Assembly: GCA_029339505.1 (NCBI GenBank)
Contig: JAQISU010000210.1
Coordinates: forward strand, 8,246,501 to 8,310,500
Source of the DNA: Unio delphinus
Lineage: Eukaryota; Mollusca; Bivalvia; Unionida; Unionidae
Reading direction: 5' to 3'
DNA length: 64,000 nucleotides
Made by a program: the position numbers and the translations under genes. Below the pieces are notes generated by a model. The model saw only the letters and a program-made list of their open reading frames with translations. It did no database searches and was not told the origin of the DNA. Shown here one piece after another: positions 1 to 13,522 of this stretch. The first letter of the stretch is position 1, and each line of letters begins with the position of its first letter.

Positions 1-465
1 CACATTTTAAAAGTTATCGCGACAGGTGCTACGGCTACTGCTACAATAAATAAAATAAATATCTACCATTGCATAGGATATTGAAGATTTCTATATAGCA
101 TTATAAGAACAAAAAATGCACACTATTTTCCATCAGTCATGTGTATGTGTCACGAGGGAACCTTAATGCAGCAGTTCCATTGAATATAAAGCACACGGAT
201 ATGATTAGAACCAGAATGTAAGGTTCAGATAATGTTCATGTTGAGTGCTGATTCAATTCATACACTGATATATTATTTATTTAGTCCTAGTATTTTATTT
301 TCATTAATAATGATCCAACGCAAGTATATTCTCCCCCACCTCACCTCTTCTGTCAATATTTTATGCTATTAAATTAGTTTCTTTCTTTCCATACTACTGA
401 ATTAAATGTAGCAGTGCATTCAAGATTTATAGAAGCATCTGCTTGCAAGTCCTGCTACCTTGAGC
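1..465. other. AT-rich non-coding DNA, nothing recognised
   Basis: No open frame, RNA gene or clear repeat is visible here before the 110-bp array begins. The gene whose exons start at 4827 probably has earlier exons, but none can be recognised in this stretch. Confidence 0.5.
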
Positions 466-1135
466 ATCATTTGCTTGAGGATACATCATTTTTACTGGAT
501 ACATTATGTGCTTGAGTGTACATCATTTGCTTGAGGGTACATCATTTGTTTGAGGATACATCATTGGTATGGGGTACATCATTTTCTTGAGGGTACATTA
601 ATTTCTTAAGGATAGATCATTTAGTTGAGCTTACATAATGTGCTTGATGGTACATCATTTGTTTGAAGGTACATTTGTATGGGGTACATCATTTTCTTGA
701 GGGTACATTAATTTCTTAAAGACAGATCATTTAATTGAGCTTACATAATGTGCTTGATGGTACATCATTTGTTTGAAGGTACATTTGTATGGGGTACATC
801 ATTTTCTTGAGGGTACATTAATTTCTTAAGGATAGATCATTTAATTGAGCTTACATAATGTGCTTGATGGTACATCATTTGTTTGAAGGTACATTTGTAT
901 GGGGTACATCATTTTCTTGAGGGTACATTAATTTCTTAAGGATAGATCATTTAATTGAGCTTACATAATGTACTTGATAGTACATCATTTGTTTGAAGGT
1001 ACATTTGTATGGGGTACATTGTTTTCTTGAGGGTACATTAATTTCTTAAGGATAGATCATTTAATTGAGCTTGCATAATGTGCTTGATGGTACATCATTA
1101 TTCGAAGGAACATCTTTTGTTTAGGGTGCATCATT
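466..1135. repeat. 110-bp minisatellite, about 5 full copies
   Basis: The phrase GGGGTACATC recurs at 571, 681, 791 and 901, with a variant (GGGGTACATT) at 1011, a constant spacing of 110 bp. Each unit is built from a shorter degenerate motif of the form TTGAGGGTACATCATTT. The first and last parts of the array are irregular. No protein is encoded. Confidence 0.9.
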
Positions 1136-1589
1136 TTATAAAACGTATCCATATACCATATTGCATTTGTGTGTATCCATATACCATATGCATATATCTT
1201 GACACTTGAAGCGATTATCTTGCTGTTGTGACAGACCTTTTATTATCTCAGTCTGATTGACTCAATTAGGTCGTCTCAGTCATGTTGTCCATGTTCTAAG
1301 ATTTACTTTGAAAAGAAAAAGTCTTGTATTTTGCTGTGCCAGTTGAGTTTGTAGAAAATCAACAACAACACCGTATATCAAAAACACGAACTTCACTCAT
1401 AAAGCAATTTAAGCAAGGTTTGGTCTCAACAACGTTGATAACTGATATGGACACACATGCACAGTCACGAAGTGAAACTATATGACAGCTCCATACACAC
1501 AGGCACTACACATCACTATCTTCAAAATTCAAAACTCTCTCAAGAACTATCACACAGATAGCAACAATTAAGGAAAACTTGTTTCTTCT

Positions 1590-1895
1590 TCAAGTTTTGT
1601 CAAACAACTTGTAATTAGCCTTAGTGGAATCTAACATAGTAACATGATTGCAAATGAAAACTCCTGCACTTACCACGTTTTGTCAAACAACTTGTAATTA
1701 GCCTTAGTGGGATCTAACATAGTAATGTGATTGCAAATGAAAACTCCTGCACTTATCAAGTTTTGTCAAACAACTTGTAATTTGCAAATGAAAACTCGTG
1801 CACGTATGAAGTTTTGTCACACAACTTATAATCAGCCTTAGTGGAATCTAAATAGTAACGTGATTGCAAATGAAAACTCCTGAACTTACCAAGTT
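1590..1895. repeat. About 83-bp tandem repeat, 3-4 copies
   Basis: The motif GTTTTGTCAAACAACTTG recurs near 1594, 1677 and 1759, with a shorter variant near 1808. Copies differ by small deletions, so this is an older, less homogeneous array than its neighbours. Confidence 0.8.
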
Positions 1896-2094
1896 TATGA
1901 TTGATCATTACACAAGAAGATTTTGATGTGAAGTATCATAGGACTAGAAATAGGAACACTTGCCATATTTCCAGGACAGAAAATATAAATTTCCACGACA
2001 GTGTTAATTTTAATCTTTTTACAGTCTCTACAACTTATTTAGAATGAATGTTTTCCATATTAGTACTGATGAAAGTTAGATGTTTACATTATAG

Positions 2095-3670
2095 AAGATA
2101 TTAACTACTGTTATTTTCATATGACTTAAATCAATTAATTACTTACTGTTATTTTCATATGACATGCATAAATTAATTACTTACTGTTATTTTCATATGA
2201 CTTAAATCAATTAATTACTTACTGTTATTTTCATATGACTTAAGTCAATTAATTACTTACTGTTATTTTCATATGACTTAAATCAATTAATTACTTACTG
2301 TTATTTTCATGACTTAAATCAACTAACTACTTACTGTTATTTTCATATGACTTAAATCAATTAATTACTTACTGTTATTTCATATGACTTAAATCAATTA
2401 ATTACTTACTGTTATTTTCATATGACATGCATAAATTAACTACTTACTGTTATTTTCATATGACATGCATAAATTAATTAATTACTGTTATTTTCATATG
2501 ACATGCAGAAATTAATTACTTACTGTTATTTTCATATGACTTAAATCAATTAATTACTTACTGTTATTTTCATATGACTTAAATCAATTAATTACTTACT
2601 GTTATTTTCATATGACATGCACAAATTAATTACTTACTGTTATTTTCATATGACTTAAATCAATTAATTACTTACTGTTATTTTCATACGACTTAAATCA
2701 ATTAATTACTGTTATTTTCATATGACTTAAATCAATTAATTACGTACTGTTATTTCATATGACTTAAATCAATTAATTACTTACTGTTATTTTCATATGA
2801 CTTAAATCAATTAATTACTTACTGTTATTTTCATATGACTTCAATCAATTAATTACTTACTGTTATTTTCATATGACTTAAATCAATTAATTACTTACTG
2901 TTATTTTTATATGACTTAAATCAATTAATTACTGTTATTTCATATGACTTAAATCAATTAATTACTTACTGTTATTTTCATATGACATGCATAAATTAAT
3001 TACTTACTGTTATTTTCATGACTTAAATCAATTAATTACTTACTGTTATTTTCATATGACTTAAGTCAATTAATTACTGTTATTTTCATATGACTTAAAT
3101 CAATTAATTACTTACTGTTATTTTCATATGACTTAAATCAATTAATTACTTACTGTTATTTTCATATGACTTAAATCAATTAATTACTTACTGTTATTTA
3201 AATGACTTAAATCAACTAATTACTTACTGTTATTTTCATATGACCTAAATCAATTAAGTGCTTACTGTTATTTTCATATGACATGCATAAATTGATTACT
3301 TACTGTTATTTTCAAGACTTAAATCAATTAATTACTTACTGTTATTTTCATATGACTTAAATCAATTAATTACATACTGTTATTTTCATATGACTTAAGT
3401 CAATTAATTACTTACTGTTATTTTCATATGACTTAAATCAATTAATTACTTACTGTTATTTTCATCTGACTTAAATCAATTAATTACTTACTGTTATTTT
3501 CATATGACATGCAGAAATTAAATACTTACTGTTATTTTCATATGACATCAACAGATTAATTACTTACTGTTATTTTCATCTGGCATCCATCAATTAATTA
3601 ATTACTGTTATTTTCATATGACATCAACAGATTAATTATTTTCTGTTATTTTCATATGACATACATAGAG
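2095..3670. repeat. AT-rich 38-40 bp minisatellite, about 40 copies
   Basis: The unit is roughly CTTACTGTTATTTTCATATG followed by ACTTAAATCAATTAATTA. Variant units carrying ACATGCATAAATTAATTA are interspersed, and several copies have short internal deletions. No splice site or open frame is visible. Confidence 0.93.
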
Positions 3671-3939
3671 TAAATATAATACTCAAGCAATAATATTATA
3701 TCTTTTAATTTTTACTTCATATGTAGAACTGGTGTACTTACAATGTACATGTCACCCATTTCCCTCATTAACATATTTGTTATTTCTGTATTTATAAGTA
3801 ATAGCACATTGTTCATGATGCTCATTGTGCAATACTTTCAACAGGTATCAGTTATAGTTTTTTAAGAAATTACTAAGAGTATCTTCTTCATCTTGATCCT
3901 ACACAGATAGTTTGTCAGATTTTCATAAAAGAGCACAAG

Positions 3940-4095
3940 ACCTGATGACCTTTATTAAACCTAACAACCTTTGTAAGACCCTGGCCTTTACAAGACCTAA
4001 TAACCTTTATAAGGCCCTGTCCTTTACAAGACCTAATGACCTTTATAAGGCCCTGTCCTTTACAAGACCTAATAACCTTTATAAGACCATATGAC
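3940..4095. repeat. 36-bp minisatellite with CCTTTATAAGG core
   Basis: About four units carry CCTTTATAAGG followed by CCCTGTCCTTTACAAGACC. The 36-bp unit keeps one frame open, giving a short repetitive reading frame that I regard as accidental. The core resembles the arrays at 53.8-54.7 kb and 62.3-63.3 kb. Confidence 0.85.
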
Positions 4096-4310
4096 CTATG
4101 AAAGATTACCTGATTAATATGTGTTGAATCTGCTATGTCAGAAATGCAAGGTTATTTCTTTAGTTGGTAAACCCAGTGTGAGAAAAATAATCTTTTTGTA
4201 CCAAGACAGTGAATTCAAGTTTGTGGAGTTACATTATTTTCATCCAGACTTATGGGAGATGATTTAATCCCTTGACTTTTGAGTTTTTAGTACCAGTGGA
4301 AACCCCAACA

Positions 4311-4830
4311 TAGATTCTAATAATATCATTGCCATATATTCCCATTTTTAATTAATCCATTCATTAGTCAGGAGGTAGATTCTAATAATATAATTGCCAA
4401 ATATTCCCATTATTAATTAATCGATTCATTTGTCAGGAGGTAGATTCTAATAATATCATTGCTAAATATTCCCATTATTAATTAATCCATTCATTTGTCT
4501 GGAGGTAGATTCTAATAATATCATTGCTAAGTATTCCCATTATTAATTAATCCATTCATTTGTCTGGAGGTAGATTCTAATAATATCATTGCTAAATATT
4601 CCCATTATTAATTAATCCATTCATTTGTCTGGAGGTAGATTCTAATAATATCATTGCTAAATATTCCCATTTTTAATTAATCCATTCATTTGTCAGGAGG
4701 TAGATTCTAATAATAATATTGCTAAATATTCCCATTATTAATTAATCCATTCATTTGTCAGGAGGTAGATTCTACTAATATCATTGCTAAATATTCCCAT
4801 TATTAATTAATCCATTCATTTGTCAGGAGG
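4311..4830 (+). repeat. 65-bp minisatellite running into a splice acceptor
   Basis: TAGATTCTAATAATAT recurs, with minor variants, at 4311, 4376, 4441, 4506, 4571, 4636, 4701 and 4766, exactly 65 bp apart. The next position in register, 4831, is coding sequence. Each unit from the second on contains a pyrimidine stretch plus TGTCAGGAGGT or TGTCTGGAGGT. The last TGTCAG (4821-4826) serves as the acceptor of the exon beginning at 4827, so the array is made of copies of that intron end plus the first five exon bases. Confidence 0.93.
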
Positions 4831-5408
4831 TGAATTATTTCTTCGCTCCATGTATGGTACATGCGAAACCACCCAGAAAAGTTATTTTCCCAGAAAATCA
4901 GGAACATATGGAGACCTCATCAGTCATGTGCTATGTCTTCACTGGAAAATTTCTTCCAGCACCAATTTTCCACCGACTTCTTGCTGCCTGTATTGCTCAG
5001 TGGCCATTAGCAACAAAGCAGATGAAGACGACACTTGAGAATCAGATCTTTTGTGGCTGCGGTGTATTTCAAATTGACGATTACCACAAACTGACCCTGC
5101 ACTTCTCAGGCTACATCATATTCATGAGAGTGACAAGACAAGGGATCAAAGACAAGACTCCATCTTCAAAGCTGTGTATTGAGGTGAAAGAGTTTATTGC
5201 TAAGGTACTCAACAAGCTCATTGGATACCTGGGTCATAGCCTGAAGTTTGAGGAGTTCATACAGTGCCCAGAATACAATGATGAAACTGTCAACAGCAAT
5301 AGCCTTTTCCCAGTGGCCAAGCTGAAAGTGAATGCAGAAGTACGCTGTGACTTCCATGACAACATAATTGAGTCAAACAAGATTTTGAAGTTTTGGTTTG
5401 ATGGTGAG
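4827..5408 (+). CDS. Exon: C-terminal part of a COR-like domain (ROCO family)
   Basis: This 194-codon internal exon is bounded by a TTTGTCAG acceptor and a GAG/GTGAGT donor at 5408/5409, and both ends are phase 0. The peptide is well ordered and contains FCGCGVFQIDD, TLHFSGYIIFMRV and IQCPEYNDE. I recognise it by overall resemblance to the C-terminal half of COR domains that follow Roc GTPase domains in ROCO-type innate-immunity and scaffold proteins of molluscs; no catalytic motif is expected in this part. Its phase-0 end joins the phase-0 start of the exon at 10286, which supports one transcript. The Roc GTPase itself should lie in earlier exons that are not visible here. The COR assignment is from memory of the family and should be tested by profile search. 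Confidence 0.65.
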
Positions 5409-8026
5409 GTGAGTATGTCTTTCTGCGGTAAATACCCACAATGCATTATCATATAGGCACTCTAAACATCATTTAAATAAATTGGGTTCTGAATTAGTTT
5501 AGCTCAGACTGAGATGAGCAAGTCACATGACAAGGTACAACAAATGTATTCTGTTCAAGTGTTCAAGTTAACTCTTTTGATTCGGTGTTCTGTATATACT
5601 GACGTGAGTACTTGGTACAATGGCATTACATGCAAAGTATGCAGATATTTGTAATAGGTAATTATTGATTTGGTGTTCTGTATATTGAGGTGAGTACTTG
5701 GTAGATTGGCATTGATTTTATGCATATATTTGTGTCCATCTGAATTAGAGTTCATCAGACGATATGAATCTACTGACCATGGTGTTTCCTTGGGCCAAAC
5801 ACTTTACTTCACTTTCCTTGTCACTATTACGGATACTTTTCTTACTTTATCATAAAACGTGACGTCAAACATTTGTTATAGAGAAATCTATACTGTATGG
5901 ACATAATTAACTCGAAAATGTTTTTTCAAAACAGCTTACTGTTCTGCCCTGGCAATAAAGCCAACCAACCTCACCAGGAAAAAAGGCCAAGTGACCTTCC
6001 TTGGCAATAAAAACAAGTTACCTCCCTGGGCAATAGGCCATGTTATCTCCCTTGGCTATTAGTCAATTTTCCTTCCTTTGATTTCACATTGATTTCACAT
6101 ATTCAATTCTCAGAAACTGATAAATTGTTTTCAGACCGAACAAGGAAGAAAATATCCTGGCATTAAAGTCTTTCACATCTGTACAAATGACCCCAATCCA
6201 CTTTCAGATTTGGCTCAGATTAATAAAAATAGTTACACCTTAAAATCGTTCCTTATCCAAATCTGGTCAACACAATTTTAAAAGAAAGTATATCTTCATA
6301 AAGTTGGTCAGATGATTCTAATTTGCAACTGTATATTGAATATTAAAACCAAGAAAAAAAATATTTTAACTTATCACAAGTGACTAAACATCATTTGACC
6401 AAATTTGTCTGCAATCATCCTATGCAAATGATGCTAAGTTGCAACTGTTAAAACAGAAAAGAAGAAATTTTAACAGCTTGGTGCTAAAAGTATAAAATGA
6501 TGAGGGCTATTGGGCAGCTCTATTGACCACACTCAAACTGTGTTAATGGCTTGGCCATTTGTGGAGATGCTCACATAGCTGTCCTCCTCAAGTAATTTGA
6601 GCTGCAAAGACCAGTATCTCACTTGCCAGTCAATGCCTGGCTGTAATCTCCTGTGTATTGTGGTCTCTAACTAATTCCCCAATTAACCTCTGAGTGAAGC
6701 ATATTTTGTTATATTGATCTGCATAACATGGACATTCCTTAATATTATCTAAATAGGTTTTTTATGACATCTCATTGATTTTCCCAATTTCATCATGTCA
6801 GGCTTTATAAATTTGCAGAATATAGGAATTATAATAACATAGCTAAGATATATAAATCTCTGCTTATTAAGTATTTATCGAAGTTTGACATTCTGAATGT
6901 AATATACCTTATAACAGGAAATAAAGAAATCTGAACATCTAACTTCCTGATGACAGCTGCTTCTGTACAAAAACAAATTCAAAACACCCAAACTGAATTT
7001 ACACTTAACAGATATGAAGCATGTGTTTAGTCTTTGAAAATTAATGATCTAGTCATGAGACTAAATATGCACATATTCAGCGGCGAACATTTAGTTCAAT
7101 TTTGACTGTATTTATACACCATGGGAGTGGTCACAGCCTTGATTTCTGCTGAACATCTGCTGTAGTCAAGTGTTTATAAGGGAGAGGCCATATAAGTTTC
7201 TAAATGGGAATGGTTAATGCTTGAAAAATATTGTCTTATTCTGATTTGTCGTTTAAAAAACAAACACTTCAATTTCTGCCTTTACTTGTAAAACAACTTG
7301 TGATGAATGAAATAATAAACACTATAGTTCGAAATAATAACATAACTGTCCGTTCCTCAGAGAATTAATTTTCATATTTAAATAGTTGGATAAATTTACA
7401 CACTTCAGGAGAAGCTCAACAAGGTGGGCCTCTCAAATCAGCATGTAAGTTGTCTAAATTTACAAAATATTCACAACATTTCAAAATTAACTTTTATTTT
7501 CTATATATAAGATCAAAATAAAGGTCACGGATTGTGAAAGGGTTTGTGGTTATCCATTAGTCATGACCTTTTGGATTTCCTTGGGTGGTCATCATTTTTT
7601 GGATGCACAAATGTCAATCAGCCACTTCAAGGTGGACATCCCATCAGCACACTAGATAAGGCACAGTGTTGATTTGTTAGTATTTTATTGCTCCACTGCA
7701 GAGTGAAAGTGGAACGGTTAAGACCCCAAAACATTGCTTGGTGTTTTGATAATATGCAAGATCTGTACTGTAAATTCTTTTATTTTAAAATGTTTTGTTT
7801 GAGGAAAGGTGAGCGCTACTATAGCTGCTATAGTAGTCCTCTAAACATCTTTAATTTAAAAATTCTCAATTGACGACTTGGCTAAGAGGTGACATGAATT
7901 TTTCCCAAAACAGAACTCTGTTGAACATTGGTAAAGAGCATAAAATTGTACTTGAGTTTCTAAACTTTGCTTAAATAATGAGCTCAGTCTAGTAAATATA
8001 AATAAATTAAACAAAATCACACACAC

Positions 8027-8033
<7 letters not shown>

Positions 8034-8110
<77 letters not shown>
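8034..8110. repeat. (TA)n microsatellite, about 77 bp
   Basis: An uninterrupted TA dinucleotide run follows a short ACACACAT stretch. The open frame read through it is low complexity and not a gene. Confidence 0.97.
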
Positions 8111-8112
<2 letters not shown>

Positions 8113-8654
8113 GGTGTGTGCTGGTATCCACTTTAGTTTTGAAGCTGAGACAATATTGAGTACAAGTAGTTTGATGTTCTGTAATTTGTATTGAATTCTT
8201 TCAGGAATAATGTCCCTTTGAATAACCTGGTGTCACTGTCAGTAGTTAAAATCTTTAGTCATGTATTCACCTACTTATAGAGATTATATTTTCCATTCAT
8301 TCTTGCAAATGCTAATTTTCTAGTTTTAATATCAAGCTAATTTTTTCAAGAACCACTAATGTAATGTACAGAAATGGGTTATAGTGTCTTGTAATGTACA
8401 GAAATTTGGTACAGTGACATATAATGTACAGAAATGGGTAACAATGGCTTTTAATGTAAATAAGTTTAGTACAGTGCTTTGTAATGTTAAGACATGGGGT
8501 TCAGTTAAACTAGGTCTAGTAAGCAATAAGGGGTATTTATCAGTAATAAATCTATAATTCAAATCTATTTTGACCTTAGTGTCCATTTCTTTGTATCAGG
8601 GTATATTCTAAAAGTAAGTAAGAAAAATAACAGTATAGGAGAAATTTAGTGAAA

Positions 8655-9692
8655 CTGAATAATGATGTACTCAAGAACCAGTTGACACCAGTATTACATG
8701 TGTAATAGAATGTCTTGGTCCTCATGAATAATGATGTACTCAAGAACCAGTTGACACCAGTGTTACATGTGTAATAGAATGTCTTGGTCCTCATGAATAA
8801 TGATGTACTCAAGAACCAGTTGACACCAGTATTACATGTGTAATAGAATGTCTTGGTCCTCATGAATAATGATGTACTCAAGAACCAGTTGACATCAGTG
8901 TTACATGTGTAATAGAATGTCTTGGTCCTCATGAATAATGATGTACTCAAGAACCAGTTGACACCAGTGTTACATGTGTAATAGAATGTCTTGGTCCTCA
9001 TGAATAATGATGTACTCAAGAACCAGTTGACACCAGTATTACATGTGTAATAGAATGTCTTGGTCCTCATGAATAATGATGTACTCAAGAACCAGTTGAC
9101 ACCAGTATTACATGTGTAATAGAATGTCTTGGTCCTCATGAATAATGATGTACTCAAGAACCAGTTGACACCAGTATTACATGTGTAATAGAATGTCTTG
9201 GTCCTCATGAATAATGATGTACTCAAGAACCAGTTGACACCAGTATTACATGTGTAATAGAATGTCTTGGTCCTCATGAATAATGATGTACTCAAGAACC
9301 AGTTGACACCAGTATTACATGTGTAATAGAATGTCTTGGTCCTCATGAATAATGATGTACTCAAGAACCAGTTGACACCAGTATTACATGTGTAATAGAA
9401 TGTCTTGGTCCTCATGAATAATGATGTACTCAAGAACCAGTTGACACCAGTATTACATGTGTAATAGAATGTCTTGGTCCTCATGAATAATGATGTACTC
9501 AAGAACCAGTTGACACCAGTATTACATGTGTAATAGAATGTCTTGGTCCTCATGAATAATGATGTACTCAAGAACCAGTTGACACCAGTATTACATGTGT
9601 AATAGAATGTCTTGGTCCTCATGAATAATGATGTACTCAAGAACCAGTTGACACCAGTATTACATATGTAATAGAATGTCTTGGTCCTCATG
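8655..9692. repeat. 69-bp minisatellite, about 15 near-identical copies
   Basis: Units contain TGATGTACTCAAGAACCAG and AATAGAATGTCTTGGTCCTC. Almost all copies are identical apart from single changes (for example ATT or GTT in the same position), which points to recent amplification or gene conversion. Because 69 is a multiple of three, the complementary strand reads open for 395 codons as a 23-residue repeat. No promoter, splice or start context supports a gene. Confidence 0.95.
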
Positions 9693-10285
9693 GTATGTTT
9701 AATGTTAGGTAGTTTAACAGATAAGATGGCAGCAGCTGGTTGATTAAGGTCACAAAATTGCATAATGTTTATGAAATGAACTTCATAAACATATTTGGAG
9801 AAGGACTATCGTTATATTTTTAAGTGACATGTAGAAAGCATATAAGATTCCTTTACTTTGCATAGATATCATAAAAGCAATGTTCACACAGCAGTTTCTA
9901 CATATGAATTGCATAATGGTGTCGAACTGTTGTACTTGAAAGAAACTACTGTATTATATTAACCTACATGTGAAAGCTTACAGCACTGTATAATGTTGTA
10001 CTTAATTTTGAATGTTGTATTCCATTTATCCACATGTTAATGCTTACAGCAGTGTGTTAAGCATTAGTTCAACTTGGAAGCCATTTTTATTCTTGTTTAA
10101 TGATTACAATTGTCCAGAAATGCACATTGACTGGAAATTAAAATTATAGCTATTTAAAGTGTGTTGGATAAAAATACCTTTAGGTAACCTGATTAAAATT
10201 GTCATAATAATTACTTTGTTCATTCATAATTTATGAGCTGAATGCTTATATTTTATGTTAACAATTATTTAACCATTTTGAACAG

Positions 10286-10391
10286 GAACAGACTGTCATG
10301 GAAGGCTTTGAGGAAGGAAAAGAGTCCAAAGTCTCCAAAAAAGAAGAGAATGCTTCAATAGATAGAGTGCTCTCTACTTCCATTAAGAAAG
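10286..10391 (+). CDS. Exon: short charged linker of the same gene
   Basis: The exon is flanked by a TTTTGAACAG acceptor and an AAAG/GTATGT donor. Read in phase 0 from 10286 it gives about 35 residues rich in Glu, Lys and Ser (including EGFEEGKESKVSKKEE) with no stop, and it ends in phase 1. That matches the phase-0 end of the COR exon and the phase-1 start of the OTU exon at 14856. It is probably a flexible linker between the COR-like and OTU domains. An alternative acceptor six bases downstream would also keep the frame. Confidence 0.7.
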
Positions 10392-12239
10392 GTATGTCTA
10401 AAAGATTTTGTTCAGAAAGAGATATATCATATTCTCTTGTCTGTCTGTCTGGGCATGCAATATTGTTAGCACACCTGGTCCTGTTGTATTTGATGGATTG
10501 CTATGAAAGTTGTTAAATATACTAGTAATCAGCTAAAAATGTGTAATCTGACAAATCAACTAACTCCTGCAATTTCTTTTTGTGTTATTGCCTTAATAGT
10601 ACTATGACAAATCAACTAGCTCCTGCAATTTCTTTTTGTGTTATTGAGTTAATAGCACTATGACAAATCAACTATCTTCTGCAATTTCTTTTTGTGTTAT
10701 TGCCTTAATACCATATATAGGTGTCACTAATTATATTACATCCAGATAATTAGTCTACTGATGAGGGAATAAAAAAAATAGATTTCTAAACAGAGATGCA
10801 TTCATTGATTAGCATAAGATGGATTGAGTGGGTTGTTTATTACTATTATTATTAGTTGTATTATTATTATTAGCTGCATTATTATTATTAGTTGTATTTT
10901 TATTATTTATTATTATTAGTAGTAGTAGTAGTAGTAATTTCAAAAACAGTCTCTTCTATAGTTGACAACTAAGAGTTAATGTTCTTTGTTTTCAGCTGGA
11001 TTCAGTTTTTATTGATAATGTTATGAATGTAGCTACTCTTGCATAAGGCCATGTAAGTCTGTGTCTGCATCAGTTGTGCATCATGTGCTACATAACATCT
11101 GTCATCCAAGCATCAATAATTGCTTTGTACCATTCAGGATTCCATATTTCGGATCCAGTTGCAATAAAAATGCAATTAAGGTTTTATTATTGTTTTATAT
11201 TGTATTTAAATGGAATTACATTAACCTACATTAAACTATGAATTTGTCTAATTGGTTTGTAGGGCCTTATTTTATGGTCCTGAAGCCATTGTAGGTTGTG
11301 TCCATCAGCCATCTGGATTTATGGTATATTCATGTGTCCATTGCGATTCATGTGCTGTCCATAATACATCTGGTGTTATCCTTGGTTTGTCATGGTTCTG
11401 TGCCGATAGTAGATTGTGTGCTGTCCATCATGCATATAAGACTGGTGGCACTGTAAATCATCAAATGTCCCAGGTCTAAAATGGATTCAAGTTGGAATTT
11501 AAAAGAAAGATAGTCAGATCTTCCTGGATGATGGGAAAAATGACTTAGCTATAGGTTCCGAGTGGTGAAAAGAGGTTGTTGGTTATGTTTTGCTCAGTAT
11601 GCATGACATACAGCCATCCTTTTGAATGCTTTTTTCAAACGCCACATCCTATTCTATAACTGATTGATAAATAGCAAGAAGCGGTAATGTTACTTGGAAC
11701 AGACAGGTTGATTGATTGTAAATAAGCATACCTCTCTCTGTCATCAAGACTCTGTTTCCCTGAGAGTTTACAAATATTGTGCATGACGAGTTATTCCCCA
11801 TGTCACCAAGTTTGAGAGATAGTGACCTAAATTGTGATTTTATAATATTTCTTAATCCTGCTTAATGAAATGATCAGCTGTTAATTATTTTGTATGTGTA
11901 GTGAGTGATATCAGGCCCACTTGGGGCTGTTGTTTTTATGCAGCTTGCATTGCAATCACATTTTTCTATTCATGTTCAGCATTGTTTGGTTCAAATACCA
12001 CTACATTAGATTTAGTTGTTCTTTACAATCGCTGGTCTGCAATTGTATTATAGATATTATATGTGTCGCTGTTGAAAGTATAAAACAAAATGCATTTGCT
12101 ACATGAATTTATAATGGCATTTGCCTGAGGGACGTAATTGATCATAATGTGGGACTTGGAAATGACCTTAGCATTCACCACTGGTCACATAACATATTGA
12201 TGGAACTTGCAGTTTGTCATCATTGTCTTATAATTACAA

Positions 12240-13325
12240 GAGTCCTAGATTAATTAGCTCCCTGGTTATGTGATCAATGTGGCTCAGCCTATCATTGACC
12301 AGTGTAATAAACTAGCTGTATATGTGATTAGTGTGGCACACAACCAATGATTGACTAGTGTAATAATCTACTTGTTTATGTGATTAGTGTGGCTTACAGC
12401 CAATCATTGACCAGTGTAATAAACTACCTGTACTTATGATTAGCGTGGCTCACAAACAATCACAGACCAGTGTAATAAACTACCTGTACAAGTGATTTGT
12501 GTGGCTCACAGCTAAATATTGACCAGTGTAATAAACTACCTGTACATGTGATCATTGTGGCTTACAGCCAATCATTGACCAGTGTAATAAACTACCTGTA
12601 CATATGATTAGTGTGGCTTACAGCCAATCATTGACCAGTGAAATAAACTACTTGTATATGTGATTTGTGTGACTTACAGCCAATCATTGTCCAGTGTAAT
12701 AAACTACATGTGCTTGTGATTAGTGTGGCTCACAACCAATCATTGACCAGTGTAATAAACTACCTGTACATGTCATTGGTGTGGCTTACAGCCAATCATT
12801 GACCAGTATAATAAACTAGCTGTACATGTGATCAGTGTGGCTTACAACCATTCATTGACCAGTGTAATAAACTATCTGTACAGAAGATTAATGTGGCTTA
12901 CAGCCAATCATTGTCCAGTGTAATAAACTACATGTGCTTGTGATTAGTGTGGCTCACAACCAATCATTGACCAGTGTAATAAACTACCTGTACATGTGAT
13001 TGGTGTGGCTTACAGCCAATCATTGACCAGTATAATAAACTATCTGTACAGAAGATTAGTGTGGCTTACAGCCAATCATTGACCAGTATAATAAACTAGC
13101 TGTAATGTGATTAGTGTGGATCACAACCAATCATTGACCAGTATAATAAACTACCTCTACATGTGATTAGTGTGGCTTACAGCCATTCATTGACCAGTGT
13201 AATAAACTAGCTGTATATGTGATTAGTGTTGCTCACAGCCAATCATTTACCAGTGTAATCAGCTACCTATACAGATGATTAGTGTGGCTCACAGCCTATA
13301 ATTCACAATTGTAATAACGTATCCG
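12240..13325. repeat. About 60-bp minisatellite, some 18 diverged copies
   Basis: Units carry TGTGGCTTACAGCCAATCAT and TGACCAGTGTAATAAACTAC. Copies differ at many positions, so the array is older than the 69-bp one. A sub-block is repeated at about a 240-bp spacing: the variant ACATGTGCTTGTGATTAG occurs at about 12706 and 12930. That suggests a local higher-order duplication. Confidence 0.9.
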
Positions 13326-13484
13326 TACAACTGACTGAAATCAACAGTATGTGTCTGGTAAAATATGTAGGCAGAAACAAAAAATGTAATATATTAATTT
13401 TATTTGGCAGTAAAAGTACTGTAAGTGGAACTACCATAAATGCATATATGGATTAGGTATTATTAATATAATAACTGTCAGTAG

Positions 13485-13520
<36 letters not shown>

Positions 13521-13522
<2 letters not shown>

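Larger units (their letters stand above)
5409..10285 (+). other. Intron 1 of the COR-OTU-HEPN gene
   Basis: The intron has a GTGAGT donor and an AACAG acceptor. It contains a two-copy repeat (about 5578-5655 and 5668-5738, both with GGTGTTCTGTATAT and GTGAGTACTTGGTA), a short MIR/CORE-like match near 5780-5815, an imperfect roughly 30-bp repeat with GGCAATA (5948-6070), a (TA)n tract at 8034-8110, degenerate 27-bp repeats at about 8360-8510, and the 69-bp array. I see no exon between these. Confidence 0.6.

Noticed and set aside
2095..3670. CRISPR-like regular repeats
   Set aside because: Repeats are head-to-tail without unique spacers, in an animal genome; this is a minisatellite. The same holds for all other arrays here.
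8576..9763. 395-codon minus-strand open frame
   Set aside because: It is the 69-bp minisatellite read in its one open frame. There is no unique protein sequence, splice or start context.
11252..11479. 75-codon frame in intron 2
   Set aside because: Internal imperfect repetition (GTGCTGTCCAT), no splice sites, no recognised domain.
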